Below, piece after piece: positions 25,906 to 34,080 of a stretch of DNA of 64,000 nucleotides. The first letter of the stretch is position 1. Every line of letters begins with the position of its first letter. The notes below the pieces were generated by a model. It made no database searches and was not told where the DNA came from. It saw only the letters and a program-made list of their open reading frames with translations. Origin of the DNA: Solidesulfovibrio magneticus (GTDB taxonomy: Bacteria > Desulfobacterota > Desulfovibrionia > Desulfovibrionales > Desulfovibrionaceae); assembly GCA_002482565.1 (NCBI GenBank), contig DLGG01000038.1, forward strand, positions 1 to 64,000, read 5' to 3'. The translations under genes and the position numbers were made by a program.

Positions 25906-27231
25906 TTATTTGCCGAGGCTTTTGGAGACCTCGCGGATGCCTTCTTCCATGATGTCCAGGCCGCGGTCGAGCTGGTCGCGGGTGATGACCAGGGGCATGA
26001 GCACCCGGATGCAGTTGCCGAAGTTGCCGCAGGACAGCACGAGCAGGCCGTTGTCCTGGCAGAACTTGGCCACGCCCTTGGCCGCCTCGGGGCAGGGGGC
26101 CTTGGTGGCGCGGTCGGCAACGAACTCCAGGGCGCGCATGGCCCCCAGGCCGCGCTCGTCGCCCACGAGCTGGTACTGTTTTTTGAAGGACGCGAAGCGG
26201 CGCTTGACCACGCCGCCAAGACGCTCGGCCTTGGCCAGCAGGTTGTCCTGCTCGAAGATGTCCATGACGGCCAGGCCGGCGCGGCAGGCCAGCGGGTTGC
26301 CGCCGTAGGTGCCGCCGATGCCGCCCGGGGGCACGGAATCCATGATCTCGGCCTTGCCGACCACGCCGGCCAGGGGCAGGCCGCCGCCCATGGACTTGGC
26401 CACGGTCATGAGGTCCGGGGCCACGCCGAAATGCTCCATGGCAAAAAGCTTGGAGGTGCGGCCAAAGCCGGACTGGATCTCGTCGGCGACAAAGACGATG
26501 CCGTATTCGTCGCAGATGGCGCGCAGCTTCTCGAAGAATTCCTTGGGCGGAACCACGAAGCCGCCCTCGCCCTGGACCGGTTCGGCGATGATGCAGGCGA
26601 TGTTCTCGGCGGCGGCGGTGGCGATGAAGAACTCGCGCAGCTTGTCGGCGCAGGCCACGCCGCACTTGGGATAGGTCAGGCCCAGGGGGCAGCGGTAGCA
26701 GTAGGCGTAGTTGGGGTACTGGTAGACCTCGGCGGCCATGGGGCCAAAGCCGAACTTGTAGGGCTTGACCTTGCTGGTCAGGGACATGGCCAGCAGCGTG
26801 CGGCCGTGGAAGGCGTTTTTCATGGACACGACGCCGGCCCGGCCAGTGTGGCAGCGGGCGATTTTGACGGCGTTTTCCACGGCTTCGGAGCCGCTGTTGA
26901 CGAACATCGCCTTTTTCTCGAAGTCGCCCGGGGCGGCCTCGGACAGGCGGGCGGCGAGCTGGACGTAGGGCTCGTACATGGTGACCATGGAGCAGGTGTG
27001 GAGATAGCGTCCGGCCTGATCCTTGACGGCGGCGACGACCTTGGGGTGGCAGTGGCCGACGTTTAACACGCCGATGCCGCCGACGAAATCAATGAACTCG
27101 CGTCCGGTGACGTCGCGAAGCAGGGCGCCCTTGGCGGATTCGACGAAAAAGGGCGTGGCGTTGGGATGCCCCTTGGGGACATAGCGATCACGCAATGCTT
27201 GCAGTTCCTGCGCCTTGTCGGTGGTGTTCAC
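25906..27231 (-). CDS. gabT: Class III aminotransferase, 4-aminobutyrate aminotransferase-like
   Basis: A 441-residue PLP enzyme starting at GTG after GAGGAT. It has FVNSGSEAVENAVKIAR (phosphate-binding), AFHGRTLLAMSLT, the PLP-contacting FVADEIQSGFGRTSKLFAM and the Schiff-base Lys in VAKSMGGGLPLAGVVG. It also has CYRCPLGLTYPKCGVACAD, a Cys-rich insert usual in GabT/PuuE-type enzymes. The family moves the terminal amino group of GABA or related omega-amino acids to 2-oxoglutarate and leaves a semialdehyde. First gene of the operon; the binding-protein gene follows after about 50 bases. Substrate could also be beta-alanine, 5-aminovalerate or putrescine-derived compounds. Confidence 0.85.
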   Translation of the reverse strand: MNTTDKAQELQALRDRYVPKGHPNATPFFVESAKGALLRDVTGREFIDFVGGIGVLNVGHCHPKVVAAVKDQAGRYLHTCSMVTMYEPYVQLAARLSEAAPGDFEKKAMFVNSGSEAVENAVKIARCHTGRAGVVSMKNAFHGRTLLAMSLTSKVKPYKFGFGPMAAEVYQYPNYAYCYRCPLGLTYPKCGVACADKLREFFIATAAAENIACIIAEPVQGEGGFVVPPKEFFEKLRAICDEYGIVFVADEIQSGFGRTSKLFAMEHFGVAPDLMTVAKSMGGGLPLAGVVGKAEIMDSVPPGGIGGTYGGNPLACRAGLAVMDIFEQDNLLAKAERLGGVVKRRFASFKKQYQLVGDERGLGAMRALEFVADRATKAPCPEAAKGVAKFCQDNGLLVLSCGNFGNCIRVLMPLVITRDQLDRGLDIMEEGIREVSKSLGK

Positions 27232-27308
27232 GGATCATCCTCGGATGTTTCAGGTGGTGGCGTAAGTGCCTTGTACCAAAATGCACACAAACGGTAACAG
27301 GTCTTTTC

Positions 27309-27324
27309 AGCAAGAACCGGACCG
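27309..27324 (-). promoter_or_regulatory. Candidate sigma-54 (-24/-12) promoter
   Basis: On the minus strand CGGTCC, five bases GGTTC, then TTGCT. The GG and GC dinucleotides are 10 bases apart as required and the -12 element TTGCT is perfect; the -24 element keeps GG and the final C only. It points at the aminotransferase start about 78 bases downstream and sits below a gene for a sigma-54 activator. Confidence 0.6.
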
Positions 27325-27384
27325 AGATTGATTGTCGTTTATTATTAATATGTTGTCATTGGTATGATGAATTTATTCGAAAGC

Positions 27385-27408
27385 TGTTGATTCTGTTATG
27401 AATCAGCA
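27385..27408. promoter_or_regulatory. Candidate activator-binding inverted repeat (proximal)
   Basis: Arms TGTTGATTC and GAATCAGCA flank TGTTAT; eight of nine pairs match. It lies roughly 90-110 bases upstream of the predicted sigma-54 transcription start, the normal distance for an enhancer-like activator site. Confidence 0.5.
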
Positions 27409-27456
27409 AAATTGTAAAACTTAAATAAATTCAATTTGATATTGCAATACGACGCA

Positions 27457-27475
27457 CTGAATCAAGTTGAATCAG
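27457..27475. promoter_or_regulatory. Candidate activator-binding inverted repeat (distal)
   Basis: The 19-base near-palindrome CTGAATCAAGTTGAATCAG repeats the GAATCA core seen in the proximal site 50-70 bases away. Three copies of GAATCA on one strand in 80 bases support a shared protein-binding site. Confidence 0.45.
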
Positions 27476-27647
27476 CGTTTTTAGCTGCGGACACGGCCGG
27501 AATCGCCAAACGTATTCCCAGGCCCTTTCCGTCAGAAAGCGCCAATCGCGTGAGAATCCCAAATGATAGGCAGTCAGCCGCCAAACCGGATAAAACGAAA
27601 AAACGTTTATCCCGGTCCTGGCCGCAAACGGCTGATGCAGGAGTGAA

Positions 27648-29381
27648 TCAGGAGCGGGAAAGGCCGTAACGCTTGAGCTTGCGCACCACCGTGGCCTGGC
27701 TCACCCCGAGATGGGCGGCCATCTCCCGGGTGGTGCGGCAGGCGGCCATGGCCTCGCGCAGACGCCGGATGGCCGTTTGCTCGGTGGAATCGGCCAGGGG
27801 GCGGGGGCCGGACGGCGCATCCACCGCCGGCGGCGTATCGCCGGCCAGGGCTTCGATGAGCGCGTCGGTCAGGTCGTCGTCGTCGCTCATGACAAAGGCT
27901 TTCTGGATGATGCTGACCAGTTCCCGGACATTGCCGGGAAAGGCGTAGGCTTCAAGCTGGCGCATGGCCCGGGCCGAGAGGCGCTTGGCCTTGCCGTGGC
28001 GGACGTTTTGCTGGGCCAGGTAGAATTCGGCCAGGCCGAAGATGTCCTCGCGGCGCTCGCGCAGGGGGGCGATGCGCACCACGAAGGTGTTGAGGCGGTA
28101 ATAGAGGTCGGTGCGGAACTGGCGGCGCTCGACCAAGCCTTCCAGGTCGCAGTTGGTGGCCGCCACCACCCGGCACTCCACGGTGCGGGGCTCGGCCCCG
28201 CCCAGGCGGCGCAGTTCGTGGTCGTCGAGGTATTTGAGCAGCTTGGCCTGGATGCCCAGGGGGATGTCGCCCACTTCGTCCAGAAAAAGCGTGCCCCCGG
28301 CGGCCAGTTCGATCAGGCCCGCCTTGCCGGCCTCGCGCGCGCCGGTGAAGGCCCCTTTTTCATAGCCGAACAGTTCGGCCTCGAACAGGTTCTCCGGCAC
28401 GGCCGGGCAGTTGATTTGAATAAACGGCTTGGGCGAACGGGGGCTGACCTGATGCAGGAACTTGGCGAGCAGGCCCTTGCCGGTGCCGGATTCGCCAAGG
28501 AGCAGCACGCGCGAGGCGTCCATCTGGGCGAGTTTTAAAAGCGTGCGCAAGGTGCGCTGCATTTGCCCGCTTTGGGCCACGATGTCTTTTTGGGAAAGCT
28601 CGAACAGCGATAGCTCGGCCAGTTCGCTGCGGTAGCGCTCTTCCACCTTGCGGGCGTTTTGCAGCCCTTGCCGCAGATTTTGCAATTCCGTCACATCGCG
28701 CTCGTTGACCACCACCAAGGCCACCTCGCCCTGGTCGCCGAGCACCGGCGTGGCCGTGACGAGGAGTTGCTTGCCGGTCTTGGTGATGTGCTGGATCATG
28801 CTCGACTGGCGTTTGGTTTCAAGCACGTCCAGGGTGGCCGAGCGGTCGACCATGCGCTGAGCCACGATGCAGGACACGTTTTTCCCGACGTAGTCCTCGG
28901 CGTTGACGGAATTGAGCCGCTCGGAAGCGGCGTTGATCGAAAGGATGGTTCCCGTGCCGTCGCAGATCCAGATGCCGTCGGACACGGAATCGAGAATGGC
29001 TCGCAAGCGGCCTTCCATGGCCGGGTGGGCCTCGCCGGCGCAGGGGCGGCAGATGCAGGTGGCTCCGACCACCCGGCCGTCGCGGCGGATGGGAAAGGTG
29101 GTGGCGACCACGGTCTTGGGGCCGACGTTTAAGCGGTCGTAGATCACGTCGCCCGTGGCCAGGCACTTGGCCATGGGCTGCCACAGGTCGGGCCGGGCCA
29201 AGGGCAAGGCCGCGCCGGGCGTGGCCACCTCGGGGCCGAACATGGAAAGGGCGGCGGGGTTGGCGTTGGCCACCCGGCCATCGGCGTCCACGGCCAGCAC
29301 CGGCCGCTCAAGGGAGCCCAGGATGTCGGGCACGGAAAAAGGGGCTGGCACCATGGCTCCTAGGCTTGAATGATTGGGCAA
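27648..29381 (-). CDS. Sigma-54-dependent transcriptional activator (PAS-PAS-AAA+-HTH)
   Basis: A 577-residue protein. Two PAS-like domains fill the first 240 residues (LERPVLAVDADGRVANANPA and ILDSVSDGIWICDGTGTILS). The AAA+ domain has Walker A LLGESGTGKGLLAK, the sigma-54-contacting GAFTGA loop at residue 343, Walker B GGTLFLDEVGDIPL and the Arg-finger region. The C-terminus is a TyrR-type helix-turn-helix (MAAHLGVSQATVVRKLKRYG). It should sense a small ligand through PAS and open sigma-54 promoters. The start is uncertain: the open frame begins at TTG, while an ATG 9 codons inside has AGGAG too close. It sits upstream of, and in line with, the aminotransferase operon. Confidence 0.88.
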   Translation of the reverse strand: MPNHSSLGAMVPAPFSVPDILGSLERPVLAVDADGRVANANPAALSMFGPEVATPGAALPLARPDLWQPMAKCLATGDVIYDRLNVGPKTVVATTFPIRRDGRVVGATCICRPCAGEAHPAMEGRLRAILDSVSDGIWICDGTGTILSINAASERLNSVNAEDYVGKNVSCIVAQRMVDRSATLDVLETKRQSSMIQHITKTGKQLLVTATPVLGDQGEVALVVVNERDVTELQNLRQGLQNARKVEERYRSELAELSLFELSQKDIVAQSGQMQRTLRTLLKLAQMDASRVLLLGESGTGKGLLAKFLHQVSPRSPKPFIQINCPAVPENLFEAELFGYEKGAFTGAREAGKAGLIELAAGGTLFLDEVGDIPLGIQAKLLKYLDDHELRRLGGAEPRTVECRVVAATNCDLEGLVERRQFRTDLYYRLNTFVVRIAPLRERREDIFGLAEFYLAQQNVRHGKAKRLSARAMRQLEAYAFPGNVRELVSIIQKAFVMSDDDDLTDALIEALAGDTPPAVDAPSGPRPLADSTEQTAIRRLREAMAACRTTREMAAHLGVSQATVVRKLKRYGLSRS

Positions 29382-29608
29382 TTCTCAACAAGCAGATTAG
29401 CGCCAGAGATTTCAAAAAGCAAACGTTAGCTGGACAACTGGTGTTCACAGGGGGACTGTTGCTTGGACGTCTGGACTATGCTTGTGCTGATACCAAAAAC
29501 AATGGCTTTAAAATAGGCAAGCCTTGTTCTGTAGCATAACGAGAGAGTCGCGTAAGATGTACAGCAATATAGTGTTATGGTGTTGGGTGAGTCATAAAAT
29601 AGCAGGCC
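29382..29608. other. AT-rich gap at one edge of the inserted segment
   Basis: Base composition drops sharply in GC from about here to 30660. I see no gene, no clear terminator and no terminal repeats in this part. Confidence 0.5.
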
Positions 29609-30556
29609 TCATAAAATCTTCATCTTGACTGTTATGTCAAATTTGCTAAACTCTACAAAATGACTTCCTCCCCAAAGCGTCCAGATAAACATCTGTAAAT
29701 ACAGACCGTTGCTATTTGTAGCTATGGTGCTGTCCCGGATGCTTTTTGTTTCGCCGGCAAGCGTGAGTCCGCTGTTTAACTCGGCAGCCCATTTTAGCGG
29801 AGTGGTTGAGTGCGGTTCTCGAGACTCATCCGTTCTTAGTGTAACCTGGACTACTCTTCGTGGAGGAACGTATCCATTTCTTGTTTTGAGATACGTTTCA
29901 TAGTTTTTGTTGTTATAAATTGGAGAATTGGGAGACAGTTGGTCTCCAAAAGCGAGTATTTCAAGATCAAATCCAAAAGGATCATTGCTTTCTTCAGAAA
30001 TGTCTCCGACTACAGCTATGCTTTCTATCTGTATGCTTTTTTCTGACAACTCTTTGTCGTTAATGGCATTTGTGAGGTTGAATACAATATTGTCTTTATC
30101 TCTCGATATTCTGTATGGTCCATTGAATGAATATTTTTTTTCAATAATTGTTGGCGGTTTTGGTCCCTGTAACCAGGATATCCCAAGAGATACTATAGAA
30201 ATTATTATAAAAAAAATAGCTGCAATTCCAGATATGTTTTTGAAGTTTGTACTTGATATATTGTATATCTTGACTATTTCGACACTTTCAAGTTTTTTCA
30301 ACACACTGTCAGGATTTGTTTTGTCAAGTTCTATCAAAGAATGCAACGCATCTAGACGCGTTTTGTCGTCAGAAAACCGTTCGAGAATCTGTAACACGAG
30401 GTCTTTATTGATTAAATTTTCACCGGAAAGAGCCTCTTTAACCGATCGTTCGTTTTTTTGTACTATTCTTAGAGAAAAGAGGTATGCAGCAATAGAAATC
30501 AGCCCAAGTGGCGTTGAGACACCTGCCAAAATATTTAAAACCGAAGTATCTATCAT
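29609..30556 (-). CDS. Uncharacterised membrane protein in AT-rich insert
   Basis: A 315-residue protein of unknown function, start set at the ATG of MIDTSVLNILAGVSTPLGLI; a TTG 12 codons upstream is the alternative. Two hydrophobic helices are visible, at about 8-30 and 105-128 (SGIAAIFFIIISIVSLGISW). Between them is a charged helical stretch with a repeat-like segment (LVLQILERFSDDKTRLDALH). The C-terminal 185 residues look like a folded beta-rich domain. Codon use is rich in AAA, TTT, ATA and AAT, unlike every neighbour, which indicates recent transfer. I recognise no family and no transposase or integrase lies beside it. Confidence 0.7.
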   Translation of the reverse strand: MIDTSVLNILAGVSTPLGLISIAAYLFSLRIVQKNERSVKEALSGENLINKDLVLQILERFSDDKTRLDALHSLIELDKTNPDSVLKKLESVEIVKIYNISSTNFKNISGIAAIFFIIISIVSLGISWLQGPKPPTIIEKKYSFNGPYRISRDKDNIVFNLTNAINDKELSEKSIQIESIAVVGDISEESNDPFGFDLEILAFGDQLSPNSPIYNNKNYETYLKTRNGYVPPRRVVQVTLRTDESREPHSTTPLKWAAELNSGLTLAGETKSIRDSTIATNSNGLYLQMFIWTLWGGSHFVEFSKFDITVKMKIL

Positions 30557-30654
30557 GAGGTCTCTCTCTTTTTCTTCGGATACAGCACGCAAAAATTTAT
30601 TAACTGATTTTTATGTACATTTACAAGAAAAAAATAAATCAAAAAAAGTAAATA

Positions 30655-31383
30655 TTAACAGCGTTTATAGACATGCAGTTTTGCATTAAAGATCCGCTTA
30701 AGCGCGTCAGCCAGCATCTCGCTTATGCTCGCCAGCGCTTCGTCCCCGCCAAGGGCGAAGCGCTGGTTCACTTCCAGTTCCACGCCGAGATAGCGCTCCC
30801 CGAAACGACGCCGCAAGGCCGTGACCAGCCCGTCGGACACGCCCTTGTACGGATAGTTGCGCCGCAGGATCAGGTCGCTGTCCAGGCAAGCCAGTTCCCG
30901 CAGCCAGTTGCGGCAAAAATCCTTTTCGGCCTCGCGCCCGGGATCGTAGAGAAACCCCACGTCGCAGTGGCGGGTGACGCCGCGAAGGCGCGGGGTGAAG
31001 CTGTGGCTGGCGATGTGCAGCACCGTGCGCCCTGCCTCGATGCCCTCGGCGACCACGGCGGCCACGGCGTCGCGGTGCGGGTGGTAGTACGCGGCGAGGA
31101 TCGCGTCCTTGTCCCGGCGGGGCAGGCCCTTGGTCGCCTCGGAAAAAAGTCCGGGATGCCCGAGGGAACGGTTGAGGTCCACGAGCATCCGGCTGGTCGT
31201 CGAGAAAATGAGCGGCGCGTGAGCGTCCCGGGCCAGCCTCCGGGCCGTTTCCAGCGCGCCGAAATCGTGCCCCCGGTGGCTGGCCAGGGCGTCGCTCCAG
31301 TCGCCGAAAAGCGGGGCATAGGCGGCGGGGATGTCGGCCCCGCCGTGCTCACAGGTAATAAGGAGCGCCCAGGATGCCGACAT
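30655..31383 (-). CDS. N-formylglutamate amidohydrolase family protein
   Basis: A 242-residue protein with the FGase fold: ITCEHGGADIPAAYAPLFGD at the N-terminus supplies the metal-binding Glu and His, followed by SHRGHDFGALETA, DLNRSLGHP, HIASHSFTP, VGFLYDP and a late NYPYKGVSDGL. The family hydrolyses amide bonds on acyl-glutamate-type substrates with zinc. There is no hut or other histidine-degradation gene nearby. Its start overlaps the GCS2-type ligase gene by 35 bases, so it is the last of four coupled genes; a hydrolase for a ligated peptide is the likely role. Confidence 0.82.
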   Translation of the reverse strand: MSASWALLITCEHGGADIPAAYAPLFGDWSDALASHRGHDFGALETARRLARDAHAPLIFSTTSRMLVDLNRSLGHPGLFSEATKGLPRRDKDAILAAYYHPHRDAVAAVVAEGIEAGRTVLHIASHSFTPRLRGVTRHCDVGFLYDPGREAEKDFCRNWLRELACLDSDLILRRNYPYKGVSDGLVTALRRRFGERYLGVELEVNQRFALGGDEALASISEMLADALKRIFNAKLHVYKRC

Positions 31384-32614
31384 TGAAGGGCTCGTTTCGC
31401 TCCAGGCAGTCGGCCAGTTGGCCGTAGACGCGCCGGATGGTCGTCGGGCGATAGTCGCCGTCCACGGCGGCCAGGATGCGCCGGGCCAGGCTCGACTGGT
31501 CGACCAGCACGGCCAGGGCCTTTTCCCAGTCCGGATCGAAGTCCATGGTCGGCAACGAACTCATGGCCAAACGCCGCCAGATGACGCGGGCCGGAATCCA
31601 GGACGGGGCGTAGACGCCGAAAAGTCGCGCGTATTCGTCGGGCACCTTGGCCCGGCCGGCGTTTTCGATGGTGGCGTTAAAGATGCCGGCCAGTTCGCTG
31701 GTGCCCCAGGCTTTCTGTTCCTCGTAGGTGGACCAGCGTTCCTCCACCAGCCCTTTGAGGGCCGAGACCACGACGTCGGCCAGGGCGAAGTCGGCGGCCG
31801 GGCATTCCTGGGTGTCCAGCACCCGGATCTCGATGGTGGAGCGCGTAAAACGCGGGATGGCTCCCCGGGCGTTGAGGAAATCGCCGCGAAGCACGCCTGC
31901 GGGGTCAAGGGGAGCGATGTCGCGGTACAGCGGCTCCAGGATGCGCGCGTGGTATTCGTCGATGGAAAACACGGCTTCCGGGATCACCGCGCCCATGACC
32001 GCCGGCACCCGGTCGGCGTTGTGGGCGTAGTGGCGCATCCTGGCGTCGAGCCAGGGCGTGGCCTTGCCGTCGAGGATGGGCGTGGAGGCGGCCAGGGCCG
32101 GCATGATGGGCATGAGCACGCGGATGGCGGCGTGGAGGCGGCCGAACTCGTCGTCGCCGGCAAAAGGCAGGTTGATGTGCATGCTTTGCAGATTGGCCCA
32201 GCCATGCCCCTTGCAATTGAAGATCGTGTCAAAGGCCTTGTAGATGTCGCTGCTCTCGTGGGGCCACAGCACGGTTTCCGTGAAGGGGTCCATGAGGGGA
32301 TGGGCTCCGGTGGGGAGCAGGCGCGCGCCGTGGGGGGCCAGCAGTTCCTCGGCCTTGGCGACGCTCCCGGCAAAGGCGGCGGACAGGCCTTTCAAGGTCT
32401 TGGCCGGCTTGGTGACCTTCATCTCCAGCACATGGGCCACCAGTTCGTTGGACCAGGTGACCGGCCCCAGTTCGACGTCGCTGGCCTCGGGGACGCCGGC
32501 GGCGGCGGCCAGCAGCGTGTCGGCGATGGGCCGGACCGCCAAGGTTTCGCGGTCCACGATCATGTATTCGATCTCGACGCCAAAAGCGGAGAAAAGCGGT
32601 CTGGCCTTGCTCAT
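31349..32614 (-). CDS. GCS2-type carboxylate-amine ligase (glutamate-cysteine ligase-like)
   Basis: A 421-residue protein of the glutamine-synthetase-fold GCS2 family, start at an ATG overlapping the ATP-grasp gene stop by 4 bases. It opens FGVEIEYMIVDRETLAVRPI, typical of ATP-Mg-binding at the N-terminus, and has MKVTKPAKTL, ANLQSMHINLPF and a RSTIEIRVLDTQECPAADF block with the family's metal and substrate residues. Such enzymes join an amino group to a gamma-carboxylate of glutamate or a similar acid. With an ATP-grasp ligase next to it, and no gshB, a dedicated glutathione path is less likely than a special peptide. Confidence 0.85.
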   Translation of the reverse strand: MSKARPLFSAFGVEIEYMIVDRETLAVRPIADTLLAAAAGVPEASDVELGPVTWSNELVAHVLEMKVTKPAKTLKGLSAAFAGSVAKAEELLAPHGARLLPTGAHPLMDPFTETVLWPHESSDIYKAFDTIFNCKGHGWANLQSMHINLPFAGDDEFGRLHAAIRVLMPIMPALAASTPILDGKATPWLDARMRHYAHNADRVPAVMGAVIPEAVFSIDEYHARILEPLYRDIAPLDPAGVLRGDFLNARGAIPRFTRSTIEIRVLDTQECPAADFALADVVVSALKGLVEERWSTYEEQKAWGTSELAGIFNATIENAGRAKVPDEYARLFGVYAPSWIPARVIWRRLAMSSLPTMDFDPDWEKALAVLVDQSSLARRILAAVDGDYRPTTIRRVYGQLADCLERNEPFNVGILGAPYYL

Positions 32615-34080
32615 ACGTTGAGGCTCCCGGTTTTGCGGCGTTCGATGCGTTTGAGAAACACTTCCACCACGCGCAGATAGAGTTCGTCCTGCAACACCTC
32701 GTCCTCGAATCCGGCATCGATGTTGGGATTGTCGTTGACCTCGATGACGTAGACCTTGTCGCCCACCTGCTTGAGATCCACGCCGTAAAGCCCGTCGCCA
32801 ATGGCCGCCGCCGCCTTGAGCGCCACGTTGACCACCTTCTTGGGGGCCTTGGCCACGGGCAGGGTTTCCACCCGGCCGTAGACGTCCTTGCCGGACTTGC
32901 CCTTGCGCAGGATCTGCCAATGGCCCGAGGCCATGTAGTACTTGCAGGCAAAAAGCGGCCGTTTGTCCAGCACGCCGATGCGCCAGTCAAATTCCGAGGG
33001 CAGGTACTCCTGGGCGATGACCAGGTCGGATTTGGACAAAAGCCGCCGGGCTTCCTGCATCAGCGCGTCGGATTCGCGCACCAGCACCACGCCCTGGGAA
33101 AAGGCGCTGTCGGGCTGCTTAAGCACGCAGGGCAGGGGCAGCTCCTCCAGGATGTGGTCGATATTCCTGCAATGGGCGATGACCGTGCGCGGGGCCGGAA
33201 TTTTCAGGCGCGACAGCACCTCGGCCAGATAAACCTTGTTGGAACAGCGCAGGATGGATTCCGGGTCGTCGATGACCACCAGCCCCTCGGCCGCCGCCTT
33301 GCGGGCCATGCGGTAGGTGTGGTGGTCGACGTTGGTGGTTTCGCGGATGAACAGCGCGTCGAACTCCGACAAGCGATTGGAATCCTCGCGGGTGATGATC
33401 TCGACGCCAAGGCCCAGGTTCTCGGCGGCCTTGACGAAGCGCTTGATGGCCCGGGCGTCGGAGGGCGGGCGCTCCTCCTCGGGATCGTGGAGGATGGCCA
33501 GATCGTAGCGGCTGACTTGCCGCTTGGGGATGGTGAGCTTTTTGCCGGTGAAGTAGTCGGTGGACACGGCCTCGGCAAAGTCGCGCTCTTCCTCGGGTAT
33601 GTCGCGCAGGGGCAGGGGCGAGACGTTTTGCAGCTGCCAGCCGTTTTGCCAATTGCAGTCGGCCCGCAAAAACGGCGTGGGAAAGAGCTTGAACAGCCGC
33701 GAAGCAAGCTGTTCCAGGCCCTTTTCAGGCGTTTTGCCGAAATAGGCCGAGAAGCTGATTTTTTCCTGCGGCCTGTCGGCCAGGGCGCGTTCCAGGAGTT
33801 CGGACAGTTCTTCCGAGGCCAGGCGGATGATGCCCACGGACTTCATGTCCTGAATGGCCGTGATGGACGGGATGGGCTTGTGGCCCCGGGCCTCGGCCAG
33901 AAGCGACACGTAATAGCCCATGGACTGGTAGCGGAAGGAACGGCAGAGGTTGATGATCTTGACCCCGCGCAGGGCGGTGAAGGCCTCGTCGGCCAGATAG
34001 CCGCGGGCGGCGACGGGTTCGACGCCGGAAAACACCAGGGAACAATCCTCGGGATTTTCCATGACCACCAAAACAGACAC
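32611..34080 (-). CDS. RimK-like ATP-grasp ligase with N-terminal RLAN domain
   Basis: A 489-residue protein starting at GTG one base into the upstream stop codon (TAGTG). The first 190 residues, with ARGYLADEAFTALRGVKIIN and QSMGYYVSLLAEARGHKPIP, match the RLAN domain that precedes some RimK-type ligases. The ATP-grasp core follows: ILRCSNKVYLAEVLSRLKIP, CVLKQPDSAFSQGVVLV, LVIAQEYLPSEFDWRIGVLD and VYVIEVNDNPNIDAG, the last giving the Mg ligands. RimK relatives add amino acids (often glutamate) to a carboxylate via acyl-phosphate. Second gene of a four-gene coupled set. Confidence 0.87.
   Translation of the reverse strand: MSVLVVMENPEDCSLVFSGVEPVAARGYLADEAFTALRGVKIINLCRSFRYQSMGYYVSLLAEARGHKPIPSITAIQDMKSVGIIRLASEELSELLERALADRPQEKISFSAYFGKTPEKGLEQLASRLFKLFPTPFLRADCNWQNGWQLQNVSPLPLRDIPEEERDFAEAVSTDYFTGKKLTIPKRQVSRYDLAILHDPEEERPPSDARAIKRFVKAAENLGLGVEIITREDSNRLSEFDALFIRETTNVDHHTYRMARKAAAEGLVVIDDPESILRCSNKVYLAEVLSRLKIPAPRTVIAHCRNIDHILEELPLPCVLKQPDSAFSQGVVLVRESDALMQEARRLLSKSDLVIAQEYLPSEFDWRIGVLDKRPLFACKYYMASGHWQILRKGKSGKDVYGRVETLPVAKAPKKVVNVALKAAAAIGDGLYGVDLKQVGDKVYVIEVNDNPNIDAGFEDEVLQDELYLRVVEVFLKRIERRKTGSLNV

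Larger units (their letters stand above)
27232..27647. other. Regulatory region of the aminotransferase/Liv/AOR operon
   Basis: A 416-base intergenic stretch, much richer in A and T than its flanks, between the sigma-54 activator gene and the operon it probably controls. It holds the candidate -24/-12 promoter and two candidate activator sites listed separately. I see no gene in it. Confidence 0.7.

Noticed and set aside
27503..27519. Second GG-N10-GC match upstream of the aminotransferase operon
   Set aside because: The -12 part reads TTGGC and the -24 part has few consensus bases; the site at 27309-27324 is better and closer.
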